64,000 nt of DNA, taken from assembly GCF_016618195.1 (NCBI RefSeq), contig NZ_CP067099.1:2666001-2730000 (forward strand), read 5' to 3'. The notes under the pieces are model-generated. The model searched no databases. It was not told the origin of the DNA and saw nothing but the letters and a program-made list of their open reading frames with translations. How positions within the stretch are numbered: position 1 is the stretch's first letter; every line of letters starts with the position of its first letter. This DNA comes from Providencia manganoxydans (GTDB lineage Bacteria; Pseudomonadota; Gammaproteobacteria; Enterobacterales; Enterobacteriaceae). Of the stretch, positions 46,012-55,351 are shown piece by piece. The translations under genes were made by a program, and so were the position numbers.

Positions 46012-47556
46012 CTAATCATTAGGAAGCTCAGTACTAAATCCGAGCTTACCTGGGTTGAGTATTTGTTTAGGGTCAAGCGCCGCTTTCAAACTTTGCATAA
46101 TAGGAAAAGCCGATGACAGTGATCTCTCCATATAAGGCGATCTTAGTAGCCCGACCCCATGGTGATGGCTGAGTGTTGCTTTGTGTTTAATGATCACTTG
46201 GTTTGCCGCATCCCATGCTGCGCGGTACCATGCAGCTCGTTGTGTTACCTCAACATCGCCGCGCAAAGAGAAATATAAACAAGCGCCATCAACATAAGCA
46301 TGAGATTGGTGCGCAGAGCCTGCTAGTGTTCCTGGGACTGCATTAATCGCCGCCACAACCTCATCATAAATAGTACTGAGATCACGCCAACAACCAATCA
46401 TTTCTAGTGTATCAGCAACCAGTCCCGGTGTTCGTTTAAAACCCTCTGCGCTTTTTCCTGTTAAATAACGCGTATCTAACCAACGCTCAAAAATAAATGC
46501 ATGATCGAGAGGCTGCCCTATTTGCTGGCATACCCGCTCAGCGATGGTCAAAAAGGCATCAACCACTTCTTTTGCACCTTCATCGGCAATTAACAACACG
46601 TTGGTATTAGGTAGATCAAATTGCACACCGCTTTCGAGATTATCATAAAGACGCAGAACCGCTGGCGTTGTGCCCTGTTGCATGATTTGTCGACATGCTT
46701 CTAGCCCCTCGGCAAAACTGTCAAACCCCCATGCAATCGCACGACCATAATCAGGCAAACGGTGTAGCTTAAAACGAATACGTACAATGATGCCTAATGT
46801 TCCTTCTGAACCAATAAATAATTGCTGTAAATCAGGTCCTGTCGCCGCACGCGAATAGCCCCCTACCGTAATTAATTGACCATCAGCGAGCACGATATCC
46901 ATACCGTAAACCATATCTTCAATTTTGCCGTAACGTGTAGAAAGTTGCCCTGCACCTCGGCATGCCACCCAACCACCTACCGTGCTAATACCAAATGATG
47001 AAGGCCAATGCCCCATCGTCATTCCGTATTCTTTTTGAATGATCTCTTCAAAAACATCACCAAACATGCCCGCTTCAACATCAACAATTTGGCTCGTTTT
47101 ATCAAAACTCACGAGTTTATTCAGTTCACAGACATCTAGCACAATCCCACCACGTAGAGGCAACGCTGCGCCAGTCACATTACTACGCCCAGCGGAAACT
47201 GTGACGGGTAAGCTTTTTTCGTGAGCAATACGCATCACCGCTTGAACTTGTTCAACGGTGGAGACACAGACGATCACCGCCATCGGAGTTGCAGGCTGGC
47301 CTTCTGTCTCGCTGATCATCGTTCGCGCCCACCAGTCACGAGTGAAATTAATGACGTCTTGCTCTGACGTCATCACTCGATCGGCGATCTGCTTGAGTTG
47401 CTTAATGGTTTCTTTATTCACATGCACTGGCGCTGTTTGTAATCCTTGATTACCGTTACTTGAAGACACTGACGTTGCCCAACTTGGTGGCGTGTGAGCG
47501 CCAACAACATAGTTACCTCGGTTATAGCCGCGCTTAATCGCATCTTTACTGATCAT
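46012..47556 (-). CDS. FAD-binding oxidase resembling alkyldihydroxyacetonephosphate synthase (AGPS)
   Basis: 514-residue vanillyl-alcohol-oxidase-superfamily flavoprotein. FAD-binding motifs are PVTVSAGRSNVTGAALPLRGG (about 108-128) and SFGISTVGGWVACRGAGQLSTRYGKIEDMV; the GPDLQQLFIGSEGTLGII block follows, and the C-terminus has the LSHHHGVGLLR signature with His464-466 and the final DPKQILNPGKLG. The HHHGVG motif is that of AGPS, which exchanges acyl and alkyl groups on DHAP; lactate-oxidase relatives differ there. Exact reaction unknown. It overlaps the GlpD-like gene by 4 bp. Confidence 0.85.
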   Translation of the reverse strand: MISKDAIKRGYNRGNYVVGAHTPPSWATSVSSSNGNQGLQTAPVHVNKETIKQLKQIADRVMTSEQDVINFTRDWWARTMISETEGQPATPMAVIVCVSTVEQVQAVMRIAHEKSLPVTVSAGRSNVTGAALPLRGGIVLDVCELNKLVSFDKTSQIVDVEAGMFGDVFEEIIQKEYGMTMGHWPSSFGISTVGGWVACRGAGQLSTRYGKIEDMVYGMDIVLADGQLITVGGYSRAATGPDLQQLFIGSEGTLGIIVRIRFKLHRLPDYGRAIAWGFDSFAEGLEACRQIMQQGTTPAVLRLYDNLESGVQFDLPNTNVLLIADEGAKEVVDAFLTIAERVCQQIGQPLDHAFIFERWLDTRYLTGKSAEGFKRTPGLVADTLEMIGCWRDLSTIYDEVVAAINAVPGTLAGSAHQSHAYVDGACLYFSLRGDVEVTQRAAWYRAAWDAANQVIIKHKATLSHHHGVGLLRSPYMERSLSSAFPIMQSLKAALDPKQILNPGKLGFSTELPND

Positions 47557-49232
47557 ATTGCTTCTCCTATAAGTATCGATTTTTCACGTTTAATCGCTGC
47601 CTGATAGTCGTCTACTTGTGTCTTAATCTCTTCGGCAGTAAAACTCAGTTCTTGTTGAAGTAATTCACCAACTCGTTGAGCTGCTTGCGCAGAGGCATCT
47701 CGTGCCATCAAACGTGCACGGATCCGTCTTGCCAAAACATCATCAACCGTACTGGCTAGCTCATGACGAATGGCATAAAGTACCTCTGCCTCGCTATAAG
47801 GCAGTCCTTCAACAATGGGTTTTGCAAGTGTTGGATCCTGCTGCAAAATATCACTAACAAAATGTGCTTCGGTGCCATAGCGTTCGCCTAGATGTGCAGC
47901 CATTCCACCAGATGCCATCACCGCTTGTGGATCATAACCAGCCGCACCTAGTAGATAAGCGGATTTGGTCGTACAGCGTTTTTTCTTACCCAATAGTTTG
48001 CTAGCAGCATCAATGGTTTGTTCTGCCATATGGCGTGAAGTCGTCAACTTGCCACCAACAACGGTAATCAAGCCATCTTCTGCAACTGTAATTTGGTGGT
48101 TACGTTTCATCTCAATAGTTTTTCCGCCTTTTCCCCCCACTAACGGGCGGCAACCTGCGATACTGCCAACCACATCATCAACAGTTAAATTGGTTTTCAA
48201 CGCGGTATTGGCACCTTCAATTAAGAAATCTAATTCCTTACGTGTACAATGCACATCATCTAGATTTCCTTCATAGTCTTCATCTGTCGTGCCTAAGTAA
48301 GAAACATTTCCCCAGCGTGTAATCGTTGCACGACGATTGCGCCCCGGAACAGGGATAGTCACAGTACAATCATTGCGTATTTTCAACCATGGGATTGCAA
48401 TATGAACCCCTTTTGCTGGGCGCACATGCAAAGCACTTTCCGTGCCTTTTTTCTCGCCTTTCCAATCACGCAACCATACACCTGTCGCCATGATCACCAC
48501 TTTCGCTGAAACATGAATTTCACGGTTATTTACCTGAACTATCGCACCATTAACCTTCCCGTTCGCGTCTCTTAGTATTTGTTGCGCTTTGGTATGATTG
48601 ATAACAGTGACTCCGTGATGTGCAGCGGTTCTCGCTAATGCAAGTGTCAATCTGGCGTCATCGACACGTGCATCAAAATACATAAATCCACCGGAAAGCT
48701 GTTCTTCATTCAGTGTTGGGCAATGTGATAGCACCTCAGCAGGTGTCAATTTTTGATGTAAAATACCTTCACGCCATCCCCCTGCCAGATCGTATGTCCA
48801 TAATAAGCTTTCGAAGGCTTTGGCTAATCTTTTATCAAATACCCCGTTTTTATCTAAGATTGGGAACATAAACGGTAAACGTTGTACTAGGTGCCTTGCA
48901 TTACGGCGTAAACGTTGTCGCTCTAGTAAAGAATGAAACACCAGTTTTAAATTCCCTTGTTCGATATAACGCAGCCCTCCATGTACCATTTTGGAGGATT
49001 TAGATGATGTCCCCGACGCAAAATCATCTTTTTCGACTAAAGCAACTTTATATCCCCTCAAACTGGCATCTAATGCGGAATAAGCACCAGTCACTCCACC
49101 GCCGATAATCAAGATGTCATATTTTTCATGTTGTAACCGATCAAGTTGTTCTTCTCGATTGAGTCTTAATGGCGCTGTTGTAAACAAATCACTGTGTGAT
49201 TTACTTGGTTTACGAGATGGAAAAAAATTCAT
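47553..49232 (-). CDS. GlpD-like FAD-dependent glycerol-3-phosphate dehydrogenase
   Basis: 559 residues from ATG 49232 (a TTG 21 bp earlier is also open). N-terminal dinucleotide fold YDILIIGGGVTGAYSALDASLRGYKVALVEKDDFASGTSSKSSKMVHGGLRY is the GlpD signature; later RPAKGVHIAIP, YLGTTDEDYEG and TVVGGKLTTSRHMAEQ, and a C-terminal helical domain. It resembles longer actinobacterial-type GlpD rather than E. coli GlpD. It should oxidise a C2-hydroxyl of glycerol-3-phosphate or a derivative to a DHAP-type ketone. Start overlaps the kinase end region. Confidence 0.88.
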   Translation of the reverse strand: MNFFPSRKPSKSHSDLFTTAPLRLNREEQLDRLQHEKYDILIIGGGVTGAYSALDASLRGYKVALVEKDDFASGTSSKSSKMVHGGLRYIEQGNLKLVFHSLLERQRLRRNARHLVQRLPFMFPILDKNGVFDKRLAKAFESLLWTYDLAGGWREGILHQKLTPAEVLSHCPTLNEEQLSGGFMYFDARVDDARLTLALARTAAHHGVTVINHTKAQQILRDANGKVNGAIVQVNNREIHVSAKVVIMATGVWLRDWKGEKKGTESALHVRPAKGVHIAIPWLKIRNDCTVTIPVPGRNRRATITRWGNVSYLGTTDEDYEGNLDDVHCTRKELDFLIEGANTALKTNLTVDDVVGSIAGCRPLVGGKGGKTIEMKRNHQITVAEDGLITVVGGKLTTSRHMAEQTIDAASKLLGKKKRCTTKSAYLLGAAGYDPQAVMASGGMAAHLGERYGTEAHFVSDILQQDPTLAKPIVEGLPYSEAEVLYAIRHELASTVDDVLARRIRARLMARDASAQAAQRVGELLQQELSFTAEEIKTQVDDYQAAIKREKSILIGEAI

Positions 49233-49246
49233 GAGTAAATAGACTC

Positions 49247-50773
49247 CTAACAAGCAATGGCTTTTATTGCGGTATAATCAATTTCAAGTTGAAGGCGTGA
49301 ATTCCACAATAGAAGACGTTGATTACGCTCGGCTTCGCTTATTGATGGAATAAACCGTTTCGCTACCGTTAATGTTTCACAGGCACTTTCGAGAGAGTCC
49401 CAAAGCAATCCATTAGAACCCGCTAAAAATGCGGCTCCTCTTAGACTCGCTCTCGCTGTTTCAGACATGCGTAATACAGGTATACCGCTGATATCTGCCT
49501 GAATTTGCAATAAAGCATCACTGTTTGACATCCCACCCCCGACTACCAATTGTTGTGCGGTTAACCCTGTTGCAGATTGATTCGCACGTAAGCAACCTGC
49601 GACTGAATTCGCAATGCCTTCTAAAATGGCGTAGGCGATCTGTGGACGTGTAGTTGAAATTGATATGCCGTTTAAAGAGGCACGTGCTTGAGGTTGTAAA
49701 CTCGGCACTCGTAGCCCAGTTAAAGCAGGTATAAAGCTAACACCACCTGCATCTTGCGCTTGCATTGCCAGTTCACTTATTTGCTCAGGTGAATCAAACC
49801 AATGTAATTTCTCACACACCCAATTCAGCGCAGAACCTGTTGTCGGAACAAAGGTTTCTACTGAATAATGAGATTGTGATTGCTGACGACGAGCCACCAT
49901 CGCAAGCGTGCTTTCCAATTGATGATCGAATGAAGGAACACTCTCACTAACAATTTGGTCGATAAAACTGCCAGTACCATGCATACAAATAGATTGCCCA
50001 TGTTGAATGCAACCTAATCCAACAGCACCCGCAAATTGATCCCCCATGCAAGCCAAAATCGGTACCGAAATACCAAGTAGGTCTTGCTTTGTGGTTCCTA
50101 GGTCATCTAAATCATCTTTAAGTTCGGGCAGTAATGATAGAGGAAATGATAATGCCTCTAACCAAGGAGTGTAGTAACGATGCTCACGCAAGCTATAAGC
50201 GCCCGCTGACGTTGCGTTTGTGGGCGTTGTAACACAGTGGCCTTCTTGTGATAAATTCCAAAGCAACCAGCTATCTATGGTGCCAAATTTGAGTCGATTG
50301 GCCTTAAAAGCCTCTGCAACGACTGGGGTTTCTTGAATATGTTTTGCAGCCCATAAATAAGGTGAGCGGATCCCTACAGGACGGCCTGTATGTTGTAGTA
50401 GGCGGCTGTCCCACTCATCAGCTAGAGTATGTAAAATATCGGCATAGCGTGCATCTTGCCAAACCATAGCGGGGACTAATGATTTGCCTGTTTTACTGTC
50501 CCATAGCACTGAGGTCGAACGCTGAGTTGCAATACTTAAGGCAACAATATGCAAATTATCTTGTTGTGCCTGAGCAATTGTTTTACGGCAAACCTCTAAT
50601 GTTGCCTTTAATATGTCATCTGCATTTTGCTCTGTAACACCATGCTGTAAACTTTCAACACGTAAAGGATGATATTCTAAAAAACGCACTAATCCATCTG
50701 CACTGACAACTGCTGAACGAGTACCTGATGTACCTTCATCAATCGCTAGAATGACATTTTGACCGTGTTTCAT
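49247..50773 (-). CDS. FGGY-family carbohydrate kinase, glycerol-kinase-like
   Basis: 508 residues, two actin-like domains: ILAIDEGTSGTRSAVVSADG at the N-terminus, SIATQRSTSVLWDSKTGKSLVPAMVWQDAR, FGTIDSWLLWNLS, ACMGDQFAGAVG, HGTGSFID and LVVGGGMSNSDALLQIQADISGIPVLR. The overall pattern is GlpK-like, but the active-site loop NQRET of GlpK is replaced by TQRST and the sequence is clearly diverged, so a modified glycerol or polyol is a plausible substrate. It overlaps the MFS gene by 4 bp. Confidence 0.88.
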   Translation of the reverse strand: MKHGQNVILAIDEGTSGTRSAVVSADGLVRFLEYHPLRVESLQHGVTEQNADDILKATLEVCRKTIAQAQQDNLHIVALSIATQRSTSVLWDSKTGKSLVPAMVWQDARYADILHTLADEWDSRLLQHTGRPVGIRSPYLWAAKHIQETPVVAEAFKANRLKFGTIDSWLLWNLSQEGHCVTTPTNATSAGAYSLREHRYYTPWLEALSFPLSLLPELKDDLDDLGTTKQDLLGISVPILACMGDQFAGAVGLGCIQHGQSICMHGTGSFIDQIVSESVPSFDHQLESTLAMVARRQQSQSHYSVETFVPTTGSALNWVCEKLHWFDSPEQISELAMQAQDAGGVSFIPALTGLRVPSLQPQARASLNGISISTTRPQIAYAILEGIANSVAGCLRANQSATGLTAQQLVVGGGMSNSDALLQIQADISGIPVLRMSETARASLRGAAFLAGSNGLLWDSLESACETLTVAKRFIPSISEAERNQRLLLWNSRLQLEIDYTAIKAIAC

Positions 50774-52233
50774 TCTGTTCTCCTTAACGGATTGTCAATT
50801 ATCGTTTCTTTTTCAGCTTTAAATTGAGGAGCATTTGGCTCGTTGTCAGGCACGATGTGAGTGCGAGTAGGATCCCATTTAATTAGGAAGCAAATGATAC
50901 TGGCGACCAACGGTACCACTGACATAATCAGAAAGGTGGTTTGTAAACCATAAGACTCACGAAAAACAGGGAAGATGAATAAACCAAGCGCAGCCCCCAT
51001 CGCACCAAGAGCACCAATGATGCCGTTTGCACCAGCGCGCAATTCACTTCTGAATGAAAGTGATGATAGGCTTTTACCATTCGCACCGGGTCCACCTGAA
51101 TGACAAAGAATGAACAAGGCAGGAACCGTCAATGACAACCAAATTGGCATCACATCACTGTATAGCCCTAAAGAAAGTAATACTAAAAATGCAACTGCAA
51201 AACCGGTTGCTGATGCCATTCTCAAGCCAAGCCAACGGCCAATCAGCGGGGACATAAACCCACCAAGGATCCCAAACAGATTGAAAAATAGTGAACCTAA
51301 GGTTGCATAAACAAAATTCTTACCAAACATCGCTGCACTGATCACTGGCAAATACCAACCAATCCCAAAATATTGTATAGATTGACAAATTTGCACCGTT
51401 GCAGCCAAAATCGTTCTTGGTAAATAAACGCCTTTAAAAATAAGTAATAGATTCCGTACTCCCCCTTTTGCTTGACCAACAATGGGTTTCAATTCTTCTT
51501 TAGGGGCTAATGTAAAATAATCGCCATAGACTTTTGACATCGCCTTTGTTGCTTCAGCAAAGCGCGATTTTCTCGCCAGCCAAATGGGACTTTCAACGAG
51601 GTAAACAAATTGCAGAATAAAAATTGTAATACCACAAACCGCAGTCACCCCAATAGAATAACGCCAGATTGCATCACCCACATCCATTGAGAAGAATAAC
51701 AAGGCAAATATCAAATTCAGGCACACAGCAACATACCAAACCCCTTGCCATGTATTAAGGCGACTTTTTAGTTTCGCAGGCGTAAACTCCGCTAACATTG
51801 CCATTGCAACAGCAAAGTCCATTCCATAAGACACCCCAACAAAGAAGCGCCCTGCAATAATGGTGTGAAAATCAGTTGAGAACATCACTAATAATGCGCC
51901 GATAATAGCGACAATCTTAGCAATGATTAATGGTTTTACTCTTCCCCATCGGTCAGCAATCCAACCACCTACAGGGTTAAAAATAATAGCGACCCATGAC
52001 GAAAAAGACGTCAATAACGCAATCTGCGTTGCCGATAAATTTAAATCACGAGTCATTGGATTAAGCCCTGCGCTTAACGCTGAGTTAGAAAATGCATCAA
52101 GGAATAATCCTCCGAGCATTAACCACCAAATCAGCCCAGCACGGCCAGTAAGACGAGCCTGAGAATCGATGAACTGAATAATGTCATCGATACCTCTAAT
52201 AGTTACGGATTTTGATAGATTGCGAACAGTCAT
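50770..52233 (-). CDS. MFS transporter of the glycerol-phosphate-type operon
   Basis: 487 residues with twelve expected membrane helices. The motif GWIADRWGRVKPLIIAK after helix 2 is the MFS loop motif, and VESPIWLARKSRFAEATKAMSKVYGDYF lies in the central loop, as in sugar/aromatic-acid porters. ATG 52233 is preceded by AAGGGGG at ideal spacing. The frame opens 72 bp earlier, but that start lies inside the leader terminator. First gene of a seven-gene operon, it presumably imports the pathway substrate. Confidence 0.88.
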   Translation of the reverse strand: MTVRNLSKSVTIRGIDDIIQFIDSQARLTGRAGLIWWLMLGGLFLDAFSNSALSAGLNPMTRDLNLSATQIALLTSFSSWVAIIFNPVGGWIADRWGRVKPLIIAKIVAIIGALLVMFSTDFHTIIAGRFFVGVSYGMDFAVAMAMLAEFTPAKLKSRLNTWQGVWYVAVCLNLIFALLFFSMDVGDAIWRYSIGVTAVCGITIFILQFVYLVESPIWLARKSRFAEATKAMSKVYGDYFTLAPKEELKPIVGQAKGGVRNLLLIFKGVYLPRTILAATVQICQSIQYFGIGWYLPVISAAMFGKNFVYATLGSLFFNLFGILGGFMSPLIGRWLGLRMASATGFAVAFLVLLSLGLYSDVMPIWLSLTVPALFILCHSGGPGANGKSLSSLSFRSELRAGANGIIGALGAMGAALGLFIFPVFRESYGLQTTFLIMSVVPLVASIICFLIKWDPTRTHIVPDNEPNAPQFKAEKETIIDNPLRRTE

Positions 52234-52276
52234 AGCAGCCCCCTTCGTAATATTGGTAAGATGGCCGCTATCTGCT

Positions 52277-52324
52277 GAAAAAAGACAATAAGAGACCATA
52301 TTCATATCACAGATAGTCTCTTAT
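52277..52324 (-). terminator. Leader terminator of the GlpP-containing operon
   Basis: On the minus strand ATAAGAGAC (52324-52316) pairs with GTCTCTTAT (52296-52288) over a 19-base loop and is followed by TGTCTTTTTTC. It lies upstream of the first gene of the operon (start 52233), not at an operon end. The operon encodes a GlpP-type antiterminator, so this is the expected regulated terminator. The loop includes TATCTGTGATATGAATATG, available for protein binding or for an alternative fold. Confidence 0.8.
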
Positions 52325-52816
52325 CTAAAATCTGCTGCCTTCAATCTACTTGCATATAACAATAAATGTCAAAACATTGTTAACATAATTGATTGTAATT
52401 GTGACATGTAACGCAGTTGTTAACACAAGACAAATAAGATGATCCTTCTGCCTAAAATTAAATAATGTTGCAATATTCACTACGTTATTTTGAGCATTGT
52501 TACATTCTGTTAATCCATAAGTAATAACTTATAATCAATTCAAGATAAGTCATAGAAGTCAAAATAAAATATATGATAATATATTCAATTAAATTAATCA
52601 TAAACGTAAGACCTCAAATTATTAGTTATCGCTAACTTAATAGGTAACAGACTAAATCATCATCAAATTTAAAGTTTACATTGAGAGGAGGAAAATAAAT
52701 TACAATCTTAACATTAATATTAATGCCAGTCGTCATCATTATATCCGATAAGCCTTATTGATGGCTTATCGTACAACTTAATTTTATCAATCTCTTAATA
52801 TACTTCATATTTAATG
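52325..52816. other. AT-rich upstream region of the GlpP-containing operon
   Basis: No ORF or RNA recognised. It should hold the promoter of the leftward operon. TTGTTAAC/GTTAACA-like sequences recur near 52377-52428 (CATTGTTAACATAATTG and GTTGTTAACACAAG) and could be regulator sites. Confidence 0.45.
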
Positions 52817-53167
52817 CTATTCTTTTTCTCCATAACGTTTTTTCATTGAAATTAAAAGCGAATCTACAATCCAGCTAATCTTTTTAGTACCAAGAAAGCC
52901 TATCATTGCTCCACAAAATTCAGCGAGAGATGACCACGCTTCAGAGTAATTCATGTAAACTAATAACCATTGTAGTGCTCGGATCGCACTCACAGTAATT
53001 GCCCCACAAATCACTGCTTCCGCTAATGATTGCCATGTACTATTACCATCTCGCCATTCTCGAATAAATGCAATCAGCGTTGCCAACATAACACCACTTA
53101 ATAATGGAAAATTGAGTTGAACCCAGCGAAAAATCTGCTCCCAAAAGTCAATATTTTTTTCATGCAT
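52817..53167 (-). CDS. Lambda-type phage holin family protein, orphan
   Basis: 116-residue small membrane protein with about three hydrophobic segments, an N-terminal FWEQIFRWVQLNFPLLSGVMLATLIAFIREWRDGNSTWQSLAEAVICGAIT and a charged C-terminus (SMKKRYGEKE). This matches the lambda-like holin family 3 pattern. No endolysin, spanin or other phage gene adjoins it. It may be a prophage relic or a holin recruited for protein release, as in chitinase secretion in Serratia. Confidence 0.75.
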   Translation of the reverse strand: MHEKNIDFWEQIFRWVQLNFPLLSGVMLATLIAFIREWRDGNSTWQSLAEAVICGAITVSAIRALQWLLVYMNYSEAWSSLAEFCGAMIGFLGTKKISWIVDSLLISMKKRYGEKE

Positions 53168-53540
53168 AATGATATCTCCTAAATGGAGTGCTAGTTTATT
53201 GTCAATAAATGAAGCCTCCTTATAATTTTATAAGATCATTAGGTTATATAGATTCTCATAATCTTATCGAGTCAAATTAATATTCATTTAAATAATTATC
53301 ATCATTAACTTAAAATATAATTTCATATAAAAACAATGATAAAGTAAGCCTTACACACAATAAGATAAAGTTACAACCATTAGTTGAAAATTCCACTTCA
53401 TATTATTTAACACAAAATAGCATACAGTATGAATACTCGCATGAATAAAGATCAGCATAAATACGTTATTTCTTTAGTCATTAATAATATTTACATATTA
53501 AACTATATTACAAAAAACGAGAATAACTAATATTAAAGAT
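53168..53540. other. AT-rich region without recognised gene
   Basis: Nothing is recognised other than low-complexity A/T sequence between the holin-like gene and the MocR regulator. Confidence 0.5.
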
Positions 53541-54977
53541 TTATTGAGTTAAAAAATAACAATTTTTTAATTTCAAACACAACTCAAATGCATCTTGAGC
53601 ACTTTTAATATTAGTGAATCCTAACAAAATAATTTGCGTAGAATGATTAGACTGCATCCAACTTGTCAGTGATTGAATTCCTATACCCTGCCTATTCGCT
53701 TGTTTAACAAAACGTTCCGATGATTGCCCGTTGATCAGCTCGGCAACAATATGCATCCCCCCTGACTGCTGATGAACAAATAAAATGTCAGCAAAGACTT
53801 GGTTTATTGCATCAATTAAGTATTGCCGCCTCTGTCGATATAGATTGCGCATTTTTCGTAAATGACGCGAAAAATGACCTTCTTGGATGAATAATTGGCT
53901 GACTTGTTGTGTCCATATTGGGCTATTCCCACCTAATTGTTGTGCTGTACTTTTAAATCGAGCGACTTGGTGAGTAGGCACAACCATATATGAGAGACGT
54001 AAAGAAGGAAATAATGCCTTACTTAAGGTTCCACAGTAGATAACCCTATTGTCATTATCAAGGTTTTTCAACGCAGGAATTGGACGACCTAAATAACGAA
54101 ATTCACTGTCATAGTCATCTTCAATTACCCAGCTTTTATGTTTATTTGCCCATTCAAGCAAATCCATACGTCTTTCTAACGATAAAGTGACATTAGTCGG
54201 GCTTTGATGAGTCGGTGTCACTAACGCAAACCTCGCTTTTGCGGCTGTTTTATTACCTAAATGAACATTTATTCCCTCCGCATCAACATCAATAGGCACT
54301 AAAACCATCCCCATTTTTTGCAAAAACTCTCGAGCGATATGGTATCCAGGCTCCTCGAACCAACCTACATCCCCTTCTTGGAATAAACTGCGTAAAATTA
54401 AAAGTAAACTTGCTCTATAGCCTGAAGAAATAAAAATTTGCTCAGGGGAGCAAACTACGCCTCTTGATACAGCTAAATAACTCGCTAATGCTTCTCTTAA
54501 ACCAATAAAACCTTGTGGATCAGGATAGCCCAGTTGCACAGACTCCGTATTACGTAAAACTCGATGCATTAACCGATTCCATAATGTCAAAGGAAATGCA
54601 TCCAAAGCAGGAATACCAAGTTGAAAAGGCAATACCTCATTTTCATGATAGAAACTGGTAACCTTAGAGTTGTGTGTATCCTGATTGAAATTAGGCGTTA
54701 TAATTGATTTTTTATTGCGCAAACAATTCGCCATTGGCGCAATAAATGTACCTTTAGCCCCTCGCCCAATCAATATTCCTTCACTAATCAATAGCTGATA
54801 AGTTAACTCGACTGTCCCTCTCGCAAGGTTTAATTCACTTGCTAGAGCACGGATCGAAGGTACTCGTTGTTCAGCAAGCAATTGCCCTGAATCGATTGCA
54901 TCACGAAAACGATGGTATAACTGCATATACAGTGGTTCATTTAGCGTACTATCAACTTTAAATATATTACTCACCAT
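53541..54977 (-). CDS. MocR/PdxR family regulator (GntR HTH plus aminotransferase-like domain)
   Basis: 478 residues. The GntR-type winged HTH spans about 12-78 (EPLYMQLYHRFRDAIDSGQLLAEQRVPSIRALASELNLARGTVELTYQLL) and a fold-type-I aminotransferase-like domain spans about 120-475, with the PLP-binding Lys region YCGTLSKALFPSLRLSYMV and IEDDYDSEFRY. Such proteins sense PLP or amino-containing ligands. It faces the AhpD-like gene across a region with two ERIC copies, and so is its likely regulator. Confidence 0.9.
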   Translation of the reverse strand: MVSNIFKVDSTLNEPLYMQLYHRFRDAIDSGQLLAEQRVPSIRALASELNLARGTVELTYQLLISEGILIGRGAKGTFIAPMANCLRNKKSIITPNFNQDTHNSKVTSFYHENEVLPFQLGIPALDAFPLTLWNRLMHRVLRNTESVQLGYPDPQGFIGLREALASYLAVSRGVVCSPEQIFISSGYRASLLLILRSLFQEGDVGWFEEPGYHIAREFLQKMGMVLVPIDVDAEGINVHLGNKTAAKARFALVTPTHQSPTNVTLSLERRMDLLEWANKHKSWVIEDDYDSEFRYLGRPIPALKNLDNDNRVIYCGTLSKALFPSLRLSYMVVPTHQVARFKSTAQQLGGNSPIWTQQVSQLFIQEGHFSRHLRKMRNLYRQRRQYLIDAINQVFADILFVHQQSGGMHIVAELINGQSSERFVKQANRQGIGIQSLTSWMQSNHSTQIILLGFTNIKSAQDAFELCLKLKNCYFLTQ

Positions 54978-55111
54978 CTTGACCCAGTCATTTCAATCAT
55001 TTTTGTCACTTTATTATAGGACAACTTATCATTACTATCTTTATTAATTGTTCGCTGAGACATTGAAAATACAGAGACTGGTACGAATGTTTGCCGTAAC
55101 GATGCCTTAAT

Positions 55112-55210
55112 GATGAGACCCTAGGCGCATACATGAGTATATGACTAGCGCGCATGAACGTAGTCACCATACCTTAACGAAAAGCGCTGCAACTTGAAGT
55201 ATGACGAATC
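55112..55210. repeat. Partial ERIC element, tandem copy 1
   Basis: Contains GATGAGACCCTAGGCGCATACATGAG, ATGACTAGCGCGCATGAACGTAGTC and ends GCGCTGCAACTTGAAGTATGACGAAT. The left terminus is missing. It is followed with no gap by a complete copy. Confidence 0.75.
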
Positions 55211-55336
55211 ATACTCTAAATAATTCGAGGTGCAGCTAGGCGACAAGTGAATGAGACGCTAGGAGCATACATAAGTATGTGACTGGCGCGAATGAGCGTA
55301 GTCAACAACGCTGCAACTTGAAGTATGACGAGTATA
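55211..55336. repeat. ERIC (IRU) element, tandem copy 2, near complete
   Basis: Starts ATACTCTAAATAATTCGAGG and ends AACTTGAAGTATGACGAGTATA. The core GTGAATGAGACGCTAGGAG and CATACATAAGTATGTGACTGG closely follows published ERIC cores. Its last bases supply an out-of-family in-frame ATG for the next gene. Confidence 0.93.
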
Positions 55337-55351
55337 GATAAAGGAATTAAT

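Noticed and set aside
52234..52305. Upstream ATG for the MFS gene
   Set aside because: It lies within the leader terminator hairpin; ATG 52233 is preceded by a near-perfect SD.
55325..55351. Upstream start of the AhpD-like gene
   Set aside because: The ATG lies in the right end of an ERIC element; ATG 55352 has its own SD and matches the family start.
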